DNA from: DASTWM01 sp035765855
GTDB taxonomy: Bacteria; Chloroflexota; Chloroflexia; Chloroflexales; Roseiflexaceae
Reading direction: 5' to 3'
NCBI GenBank assembly: GCA_035765855.1
Contig: DASTWM010000562.1
Coordinates: forward strand, 1-19,526
DNA length: 19,526 bases
Both the position numbers and the translations under genes were made by a program. This document shows positions 1-6,487 of this stretch, one piece after another. The notes below the pieces were generated by a model. That model was not told the DNA's origin. It worked only from the letters and a program-made list of their open reading frames with translations, and did no database searches. The stretch's first letter is position 1; each line of letters opens with the position of its first letter.

Positions 1-1337
1 AGCGTTACGGTGAAACCACTCGGCGATGCGGGCCACATCACCTGGCCTTGCCCGCTTGGCGGTGTGAAGCAGGAGCCGCCATGGTCGCTGATGCATGACT
101 CGGCCACGAAGCCCTGTGGCAACGTGTCAGTGATTTGCGAAATAGTTACTGGCGCGTTCGTCTTGTTACTCACTACGATGGTAAACTGAATCGCTGTACC
201 TACTGTTGTCTGGCTGGATGACACGTTTTTGCTTACCGAGGGCGGTGCCACGGTGGGCGTAACTATCACACTCGGCGTTGTATCAGCCGTGGGCGCTGTG
301 GTGGGTGGCACGGCCGTGTCGGTGGGCGTTGGTTGCGCCGAAGTTGGCGTCGGCGGCACGGCCGTGTCGACCGGCGTTGGTGGCACGGCGGTGGGCGTCG
401 GCGGTACAGCCGTGTCAACTGGTGTTGGTGGGACCGGCGTGTTGGTCGCTGGCACGGCGGTGGGCGTCGGCGGTACCGGCGTGTTGGTCGGCGGCACGGG
501 TGTCCGCGTTGGTTGGCGTGGACGCCGCGTATTCGTCGGCGGCACCGGCGTATTCGTCGGCGGCACCGGCGTATTCGTCGCTGGTGCTGGTGTTGGTGGC
601 ATCGGCGTGTTCGTCGCCGGTATCGGCGTTGGTGCCACGGTTGGCTTGCGGGTCGGAACAGGCGTTGCCAAAGGTACAGAAGCTCTGGTCGGCGTCGGCT
701 GCACAGCAGGCAGTCGCGTCGGGGTTGGCGGCACGATCCTGGTCGGAGCAATTGTTGGGCGGTTGGTCGCGCTCGGTATAACGACCGTTGGCGTGCTTCG
801 CTGTGGCGTCGCACTTGCCGGCGAACGCGTCGGAATCAATGTGCGCGTAGGCCGCGCCGTTGGCTGCTCGGCAATAATCGTTGAGCCAGACTGAACGGTG
901 CTGATAGGATTCGGAATCAGTGGCGCGCCGCGCGGCGTAGCGGTTGGAATGACCGACGGAACGCCTGCCGAGGTTGGCGTTGGCGCATTCGTTTGCGCTG
1001 GCACAATCGCTAATGGCACCGACGGAACTGTCGCCTGGGATTGCGGAGTGAGTGCCTGGCTTGTTTGTGTCGCACTGATGCCTTCAAGGACGCTTGCCGC
1101 AGAGGGCGCAATGGCTGGCAGTTGCGGCGTGACTTTCCATGGCGCATAATCTGCGGGCTCAAGCGCCAATAAATTGAGGAGAGCTGGCTCGCGATGTGGG
1201 GTCAGCCATACAAAAATAAGCTGCGACACGCCGCAAAGCATGAGGAGCGCCAATAACAGCGCTGCGATGATCAACCATCGCAGCGGATCAGGCTGTCTTT
1301 GTGCTTGTTTCTGTGACGGCTGTGTCTGCGTGTGCAT
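1..1337 (-). CDS. Membrane-anchored Pro/Thr-rich surface protein with DUF11 domain (3' end beyond window)
   Basis: I translated this minus-strand frame from the ATG at 1337 and found no stop down to position 3, so at least 445 residues are encoded and the end lies outside the window. Residues 1-20 are polar and basic. Residues 21-45 form one hydrophobic segment (WLIIAALLLALLMLCGV...), read as a signal anchor. Residues about 70-365 are a low-complexity Pro/Thr/Val linker with repeated heptads such as TPVPPTN. From about residue 366 the sequence (VSKNVSSSQTTVGTAIQFTI, then a TDTLPQGF motif) matches the start of a DUF11 beta-sandwich repeat, a domain common in bacterial surface proteins. It is probably an extracellular stalk protein tethered to the membrane. 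The start overlaps the 3' end of the upstream histidine kinase by 50 bp, which suggests co-transcription. No strong Shine-Dalgarno is visible. The specific function is unknown. Confidence 0.85.
   Translation of the reverse strand, partial: MHTQTQPSQKQAQRQPDPLRWLIIAALLLALLMLCGVSQLIFVWLTPHREPALLNLLALEPADYAPWKVTPQLPAIAPSAASVLEGISATQTSQALTPQSQATVPSVPLAIVPAQTNAPTPTSAGVPSVIPTATPRGAPLIPNPISTVQSGSTIIAEQPTARPTRTLIPTRSPASATPQRSTPTVVIPSATNRPTIAPTRIVPPTPTRLPAVQPTPTRASVPLATPVPTRKPTVAPTPIPATNTPMPPTPAPATNTPVPPTNTPVPPTNTRRPRQPTRTPVPPTNTPVPPTPTAVPATNTPVPPTPVDTAVPPTPTAVPPTPVDTAVPPTPTSAQPTPTDTAVPPTTAPTADTTPSVIVTPTVAPPSVSKNVSSSQTTVGTAIQFTIVVSNKTNAPVTISQITDTLPQGFVAESCISDHGGSCFTPPSGQGQVMWPASPSGFTVT
531..578 (-). 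repeat. 21-bp tandem repeats encoding TPVPPTN heptads
   Basis: On the plus strand the unit ATTCGTCGGCGGCACCGGCGT recurs almost exactly at 21-bp spacing, in phase with the minus-strand reading frame. Looser versions of the same unit extend over about 300-640. The unit encodes seven residues of the Pro/Thr linker of the DUF11 protein. Because period and reading frame agree, expansion or contraction would keep the frame open, so linker length may vary between strains. Confidence 0.75.
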
Positions 1338-3987
1338 GTGCTACCGGGATGAAAAAGCTAAAGGTACTGCCACGACTAGCGTTGCTGGTTGCCCAGACCC
1401 GGCCGCCTTGTTGTTCGATTAAATGACGGGTGATTGCCAGGCCAAGACCACCACCGCGCTCAGGCGAATTGTTTCCCTCAACACGATGAAAACGCGAAAA
1501 AAGCTGATCGAGAACGTCTGGCTGGATGCCGACGCCGGTGTCACTGATATTGACCTGTACCATTGAGTCATGCTGGGCGGCGCTGATCGTCACTCCACCT
1601 TCGCTGGTGTACCGCCGCGCATTGTCGAGCAATTGCACGAGCGCCTGATGCAAGTGATCGCGGTCGGCCAGCACTTGCGGTAAATCATCTGGCAACTCAA
1701 CTGTCACCGTCAATCCCTTCGCATGGAAGCCTGATCGGAGCAATGTGACGGCCTGCTCAACGGCTACCGATAATGGCTGCGGCTCAAGCAGTGGCTTCAT
1801 CATGCCAGCTTCGATATTGGCGAGCAGCACCGCATTTTTCACAATGTTGTTGAGTTGCTCGGCGCGCAGGCGCACCTGATCGAGCATTTCGCTTTGCATG
1901 GAAGAAAGTTCGCCCGCCATGCCACGCGAAAGAAGCTCAGTGTAGCCGCTGATAACCGTCAGCGGCGTGCGTAACTCGTGCGAGATCGTGGCGATCACCT
2001 GCGTTTTCGCGCGATCTACGGCAGCCTCGGCTGAAATGTCGTGCAACACAATCACCTCGCCGAGCTGGTGCTGCCCATCTACAATCACCGGCGCGCTGCT
2101 GAACGTCACCACCTGATTCCCGACCTGGTAATGATCGAGATCTGAACGAACGTTCCCAAAAGCGTCATCCTTCATGGTGACTGGTTCGAGTGGCAAGCTG
2201 GCGAAGTCAATTTTCTGGCGTGGCGCGGATGGCAAATTCAGCATGCGCTCGGCTGCGGCGTTGGTAAGCACGATCTTGCGCTCGTTGTCGCACACAATCA
2301 CGCCATCGGCAATCGACGTCAGAATAGCCTGCCGTTCGCTGGCCTCCTCGCGCACCTGGCTGAACAGCATGGCATTGCACATCACACTCGCGGCCATGTT
2401 CGCGATCGCGAGCAGCGTCGGCGCGACCCCGCCGCTGAACGCGTCCGCTTCAGGGCTGACAAACAGGAGCACGCCGACGATCTGATTGTGCAGCAGCAGC
2501 GGCGTGAGCAGCGCGCTCTGGAACATGGCAGCGTCAGCCAATCCCACGGTTGCGAGCCGCGCATCGCTGGCGGGTGGCAGCACGCGCGGAAGGCTCCCCT
2601 GCGCTACATCTTCCAGCAAGCCTGTGTCAGGCGCGGGCGCTGTGCTGCCTTGAAGATCAGCGAGTGGCGCGGGCGCGCTTTCGGCAACGCGGTAGGTCCA
2701 TGTGTCACGGTGGTGCAGCACGGCGAAGGCGGTTGCGTTCGGCGCGAGTTGGCGCAGTGTTTGCTCGGTAACATCGAGAACAGGCCGCACATCAATCAGC
2801 GCGTTGAGTTCGCGGCTGGTGCGGTACAGGCGGAGCAGATGCTCGGTCATCTGGTTGAATGCTTGCGCGAGTTGCCCAAGTTCATCGCGGGTCGAAATAA
2901 AAGTGCGCTGCTCCAGATCGCCAGCAGTTACCGCCTCCGCAGTGGAAACCAGCGCCGCAAGCGGGAGCGTGATTCGCCGCGCAACCACGTAGCCCAGCAG
3001 CACGGCTCCTGCCGCAAGCAGGAAAGCAATTGCGATGATGCCATTGCGGCTGGTCGAAAGCCAGCTAAATTCAACGTCGCGTGAAAGGCCAACCGAAAAA
3101 TAGCCAACCTGACGATTGGCAATCGCCAGCGGGCTGTACACCAGTTCAAATTCGCGCCCGCGAATATTCTGGACATCGAACACCGATTGAGCGTGGTTCT
3201 GTAATTCTTCGATAGCCTGTTCCGGGATGCCAAGCGTTCCAAGCTCCTCACGGCGCAGCAGCGTGGTGCCGATTGGCTGCCCTTGCAGATTGTAAAACGT
3301 GGTAATTGTCGCTTCGCTGCTGTTTTCAAGCAGTTCCAGCAAGCGATCAACCTTTACGGCCACCATGATCCCGCCAACGACAGCATCGTTGCGCTTGACC
3401 GGCACGACGGTGTAAAAGTACGGCTGCGGGTCAGGATTGAAGATAATGAAGTTAGAAAATTTATCGGCCTTGTCGACCTGGCGGCCTTGTACAATATTTT
3501 TGACATCCGTAACTTCCGAGAGATTCGTGCCTTGCAAACGCTGCGGTCCTGCGGTCGGACTGTCGGACACGCGCAAAAAATCGATGAGCGCTTCGCCGTG
3601 CGTGTTAAACGCAATCAGTCGATCAAAACTCAGGCTTGGATTCGCGCGCGCATAATTATAAAAAGGCAGCAGCGCCTTGTCGACCAGGGCTGGATCGTTG
3701 CTGGCAATCGCATCGGGAACTGCTGGCGCGTCTGCCGCGGGATTCTCCTGGGCAAAGGCTGCTTGCAGCAAAAACGCCAGATGATCGCGCTCGCGCTGCA
3801 CGAGCGCTTCGGTGGTGTCGCGCCCCATCTGGGTCAGCGTGGTCTTGAGTTTGTCTTCCCATGAGGACGCCGCAAGCCCAAGCGAAATAGCCGCACCCGC
3901 CATGGTCACAGCCAGCGTCAGCGCGAGGTACGGCAGAATAATTTTATAGCGGATGTGAGATTGAATCGCACGGAGCAGTCTGCGCAT
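1288..3987 (-). CDS. Membrane sensor histidine kinase HK1 (extracytoplasmic sensor, HAMP, GAF, PAS, HisKA, HATPase)
   Basis: This 899-residue hybrid-free sensor kinase would autophosphorylate on His and pass phosphate to a response regulator. TM1 is about residues 13-40 and TM2 about 316-336. The roughly 275 residues between them form an extracytoplasmic sensor that looks Cache-like (FDRLIAFNTHGEALI..., YFYTVVPV). A HAMP linker follows at about 337-388, a GAF-like domain at 395-545 and a PAS domain at about 551-650 (ADGVIVCDNERKIVLTNAAA). The HisKA box ISHELRTP places the phospho-acceptor at His670. The HATPase has its N box near Asn789 (LLDNARRY), its G1 box at 816-821 (DTGVGI) and its G2 box at 845-850 (GGGLGL). 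All catalytic boxes are intact. The ATG at 3987 has a moderate AAGGCGAG upstream. No response regulator gene is adjacent, so the partner is unknown. The ligand cannot be told from sequence. Confidence 0.93.
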   Translation of the reverse strand: MRRLLRAIQSHIRYKIILPYLALTLAVTMAGAAISLGLAASSWEDKLKTTLTQMGRDTTEALVQRERDHLAFLLQAAFAQENPAADAPAVPDAIASNDPALVDKALLPFYNYARANPSLSFDRLIAFNTHGEALIDFLRVSDSPTAGPQRLQGTNLSEVTDVKNIVQGRQVDKADKFSNFIIFNPDPQPYFYTVVPVKRNDAVVGGIMVAVKVDRLLELLENSSEATITTFYNLQGQPIGTTLLRREELGTLGIPEQAIEELQNHAQSVFDVQNIRGREFELVYSPLAIANRQVGYFSVGLSRDVEFSWLSTSRNGIIAIAFLLAAGAVLLGYVVARRITLPLAALVSTAEAVTAGDLEQRTFISTRDELGQLAQAFNQMTEHLLRLYRTSRELNALIDVRPVLDVTEQTLRQLAPNATAFAVLHHRDTWTYRVAESAPAPLADLQGSTAPAPDTGLLEDVAQGSLPRVLPPASDARLATVGLADAAMFQSALLTPLLLHNQIVGVLLFVSPEADAFSGGVAPTLLAIANMAASVMCNAMLFSQVREEASERQAILTSIADGVIVCDNERKIVLTNAAAERMLNLPSAPRQKIDFASLPLEPVTMKDDAFGNVRSDLDHYQVGNQVVTFSSAPVIVDGQHQLGEVIVLHDISAEAAVDRAKTQVIATISHELRTPLTVISGYTELLSRGMAGELSSMQSEMLDQVRLRAEQLNNIVKNAVLLANIEAGMMKPLLEPQPLSVAVEQAVTLLRSGFHAKGLTVTVELPDDLPQVLADRDHLHQALVQLLDNARRYTSEGGVTISAAQHDSMVQVNISDTGVGIQPDVLDQLFSRFHRVEGNNSPERGGGLGLAITRHLIEQQGGRVWATSNASRGSTFSFFIPVAHAHADTAVTETSTKTA

Positions 3988-4056
3988 CAGTGACTCGCCT
4001 TCAGCATTGCACGGCTACGATTTATAGTCTTTGCGAGTACTTTGGAGCTATCGTTC

Positions 4057-4085
4057 ATTATAGGTGAAGCGTCAGTGCAAATCAA
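4057..4085 (-). promoter_or_regulatory. Sigma70-type promoter for HK1
   Basis: On the minus strand, TTGATT (4085-4080) is followed by a 17-bp spacer and a perfect TATAAT (4062-4057). Transcription would start near 4050, leaving a leader of about 63 nt before the HK1 ATG at 3987. This makes HK1 at least partly independent of the upstream kinase HK2, which ends at 4121. Confidence 0.65.
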
Positions 4086-4092
4086 GCGGTTA

Positions 4093-4116
4093 TGCACGCA
4101 GGCCGCCTGCAATGCA
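4093..4116 (-). terminator. GC-rich stem-loop just after the HK2 stop
   Basis: GCAGGC (4098-4103) and GCCTGC (4105-4110) are perfect complementary arms around one base. They are flanked by TGCA at 4093-4096 and 4113-4116. The structure sits just downstream of the HK2 stop codon (4121-4123) and upstream of the HK1 promoter. No T-run follows on the minus strand, so an intrinsic terminator is doubtful. It could instead be a protein-binding palindrome or an mRNA 3'-end stabiliser. Confidence 0.4.
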
Positions 4117-4120
4117 CAGG

Positions 4121-6250
4121 TTATGTATGATTTTCGAGCGGCAGTGTAAAGGCAAACGTACTCCCGATGTCCTGCGTGCTTTCGAGCCAGATAGTGCCGC
4201 CATGGGCCTCGACCGCGAGCTTGCAAAACGTCAATCCCAGCCCGGTGCCGCGCCCTTTGCGCCCACGCACCTGCCCGAACTTCTCGAAAATGCGCTCATG
4301 ATACGCTGCGGGAACGCCCGGCCCGTGATCTTGCACCCACATGACCATCCATGAGCCGCCTGGCAGCGATGGATGCACCGCCATGTCGGGCGGGTGCTCC
4401 GCGTCTGCATTGAAGCGCATGGCACCAACGGTAACGGTTGTGTGTTGCGGCGAGAACTTGAGCGCGTTATCAAGCAGGTTCTGCAACACGCGCACGATCA
4501 TGTCGCGATCTGCCTCGATGGGTGGCAGATCAAGCGACAGGCGCTGCTCGATCTGAATGTGACGCGAACGGGCCGAGGCTTCGATGCGCTCCACCGCAGC
4601 GTCGAGAATTACATACACTGGCAGCGGTTCAAGATCCAGGTGTAATTGGCCTTGCTCCATGCGCGATATGTCGAGCAGGTTGTTGACCAATTCCAGCATC
4701 GTCTGGCTCCCAGACTGCGCAATGGAAAGCATGGTTTGCTGCTGTTGCGTCACCGGGCCGCCAAGACCGCGCTGCGTCATGGTAATGCCATTCATGACCG
4801 AAGTCAGCGGCGCGCGCAGATCGTGAACGAGCATGCTCGTGTAATCGTCGCGCAGTTGCTCCAGCTCTTTTTCGTGCGTAATATCGCGGAATACGGCCAG
4901 CCGCCCGTACACTTTTCCCGTGGCATCGCGCACCGGCAGCATGAGGTGGCGGATGAAGCGGCGGCGCTGCCCGCCAAGCTCGTATTCAGTCACCGACGAC
5001 GGCTCATTGTCAAGGTTGTTCTGGCCGCCCCACGGGCGGGTGACGACATCGTGCGCGCGGCTGCGCAGCTGCTGGAGCAAGCGCCCGAGCGGCTGATTGA
5101 TAATGTCGCTTTCAATCGGGGCGAACAACTCCGTGGCCATCTCGTTGGTGTTGACCACAGTCCCCAAAAGGTCGGTCATGATCATGCCGTCTGCGGTGGA
5201 GTTCAGAATCGCCTCGAGTTGGTCGCGCCCGTCGGCAACTTTCTTGAACAGCCGCGCATTGTCGAGCGCCACGCCAATGAAGGCCGCCATGCGGCTCAGG
5301 CGAATGGCATCTTCCTCGGTAAAGGGGCCGTTGATTTTGTTCAGTAATTCGATGACGCCGATCACGCTGGCTTTGGCAATCACCGGCACGCACAGAATCG
5401 AGCGCGTATCGTAGCCGATATCATCGCTAATCTTGCGGTAGAAGCGCGGATCGTTCGGCGCGTCATGCACGACCACCCAGTCGCCGGTGGCGGCCACGTA
5501 GCCAACCACGCCCTGGCCCTGCGGCACGCGCTTGCCAACCAACACCTCTTTTTCGCCTTCCATGGTGACGGTGAATTCAAGCTCGCCGGTGGCCTCGTCA
5601 AGCAGCAGCAAGGAGCCCGCATCCACTTTAAAGTAGATGTTCAGGCGGTGTACAATCTCGCGGTAGAGTTCGCGCGTGTCGAGCGTTGACGTGACCGCTG
5701 CGGCAATTTCATTCAGCGTCGCGAGTTCTTCATTGCGTAATTGCGCCGCTTCACTCAACCGAAATGCGACAATCGCCGCGCTGAGTTGCCCGGCAAGAAC
5801 GCGCCCAAGCGCTATGTCATCTTCAAGAAACTGGTGCGCTTCGTCGCGCGTGCCGAGCAGCAGCACGCCAATCGCGCGGTCCTGCGCGATGAGCGGCACC
5901 AGCAACGCCACGCGCGCGCCGGATGCGCGGGCATACACCTCGAACGGCTGATCATGGGCCAGATCAATATGCAGCGGCTGGCGCTCACCAATCACGCGAT
6001 GGACAACTGAATCGGCGGTGAGTTCAAGCGGGTCCGGCAGATGGGCAAACGGAGGGAACGCCGACGCGATATAGCACGTGTTATTATCGCCAAACAGCAG
6101 CACGCTGCTCAAGTCGACATCAAGCACCTGCGTTACTTCGCTTTGGGCGAGCATCAACAGCTCGTCGAGCGTTGTCGCGGTTTCGACGGCCTGTGTCAGC
6201 CGCACAAGCGCATCACTGCGCGTATATGAAAGTGGTTTGCTGGTTGTCAT
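4121..6250 (-). CDS. Cytoplasmic sensor histidine kinase HK2 (GAF-GAF-PAS-HisKA-HATPase)
   Basis: This soluble sensor kinase has 709 residues from the ATG at 6250; a 16-residue longer GTG start at 6298 is possible. No membrane segment is seen. Two tandem GAF domains lie at about residues 10-160 and 180-335. The second is a classic GAF (GQGVVGYVAATGDWVVVHDA, then RSILCVPVIA and VIGVIELLNK). A PAS domain follows at about 340-460 (ILNSTADGMIMTDLLGTVVN). The phospho-acceptor is His476 in LVHDLRAPL, a variant of the usual SHELRTPL box. The ATP lid has the N box at Asn595 (NLLDNALKF), G1 at 641-646 (DHGPGV) and G2 at 666-673 (GRGTGLGL). The PAS and GAF domains suggest sensing of a small intracellular molecule or redox state, but no ligand can be named. 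I prefer ATG 6250 because the extra 16 residues look non-coding. No partner regulator is adjacent. Confidence 0.92.
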   Translation of the reverse strand: MTTSKPLSYTRSDALVRLTQAVETATTLDELLMLAQSEVTQVLDVDLSSVLLFGDNNTCYIASAFPPFAHLPDPLELTADSVVHRVIGERQPLHIDLAHDQPFEVYARASGARVALLVPLIAQDRAIGVLLLGTRDEAHQFLEDDIALGRVLAGQLSAAIVAFRLSEAAQLRNEELATLNEIAAAVTSTLDTRELYREIVHRLNIYFKVDAGSLLLLDEATGELEFTVTMEGEKEVLVGKRVPQGQGVVGYVAATGDWVVVHDAPNDPRFYRKISDDIGYDTRSILCVPVIAKASVIGVIELLNKINGPFTEEDAIRLSRMAAFIGVALDNARLFKKVADGRDQLEAILNSTADGMIMTDLLGTVVNTNEMATELFAPIESDIINQPLGRLLQQLRSRAHDVVTRPWGGQNNLDNEPSSVTEYELGGQRRRFIRHLMLPVRDATGKVYGRLAVFRDITHEKELEQLRDDYTSMLVHDLRAPLTSVMNGITMTQRGLGGPVTQQQQTMLSIAQSGSQTMLELVNNLLDISRMEQGQLHLDLEPLPVYVILDAAVERIEASARSRHIQIEQRLSLDLPPIEADRDMIVRVLQNLLDNALKFSPQHTTVTVGAMRFNADAEHPPDMAVHPSLPGGSWMVMWVQDHGPGVPAAYHERIFEKFGQVRGRKGRGTGLGLTFCKLAVEAHGGTIWLESTQDIGSTFAFTLPLENHT

Positions 6251-6330
6251 ATCTTCGTTACGCCGTATCCGGGTAGACTCGACGTAGCATGCTAACACGG
6301 CGGAGATTAAACGTAAACGGGCTCCGGTAC

Positions 6331-6359
6331 ATTATAACTACAAACGAGGGTAAGAACAA
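6331..6359 (-). promoter_or_regulatory. Sigma70-type promoter for HK2
   Basis: On the minus strand, a perfect TATAAT lies at 6336-6331, with TTGTTC 17 bp upstream at 6359-6354. Transcription would start near 6325, about 75 nt before the ATG at 6250. The -35 box matches only the TTG core, so activator help or an extended leader signal may be needed. Confidence 0.55.
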
Positions 6360-6381
6360 CTGTGACACATCTGATAAAATA

Positions 6382-6403
6382 ACAGATTGATGACAATCCC
6401 TGT
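6382..6403. promoter_or_regulatory. Imperfect inverted repeat next to the GH2 promoter
   Basis: ACAGATTG (6382-6389) and CAATCCCTGT (6394-6403) form an imperfect inverted repeat around ATGA. It ends two bases before the -35 box of the glycosidase operon and lies between two divergent promoters. It could be an operator for a sugar-responsive regulator, but a chance match is possible. Confidence 0.3.
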
Positions 6404-6405
6404 GG

Positions 6406-6434
6406 TTGACATGCGTCGGGCTATCCTCTAGAAT
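6406..6434 (+). promoter_or_regulatory. Near-consensus sigma70 promoter of the GH2-M20-SDR operon
   Basis: TTGACA (6406-6411) and TAGAAT (6429-6434) are separated by exactly 17 bp. That is 6/6 and 5/6 matches to consensus. Transcription would begin near 6441, giving a leader of about 47 nt before the ATG at 6488. AAGGTG lies in that leader but 13 nt from the ATG, which is a long spacing for a ribosome-binding site. Confidence 0.75.
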
Positions 6435-6487
6435 AACGCATCTATATCCACAGAAGTACGTCTGAAATAAGGTGTAAGCAGTACGCT

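Noticed and set aside
229..894. Plus-strand ORF of Gly/Val/Thr repeats (GVGGTAV)
   Set aside because: It is the reverse complement of the Pro/Thr-rich linker of the minus-strand DUF11 protein, which has an anchor and a recognisable domain; the plus frame shows neither.
3987..4062. Leader peptide MNDSSKVLAK... ending at the HK1 start
   Set aside because: Its ATG overlaps the -10 box TATAAT of the HK1 promoter, so it would lie upstream of the transcript start.
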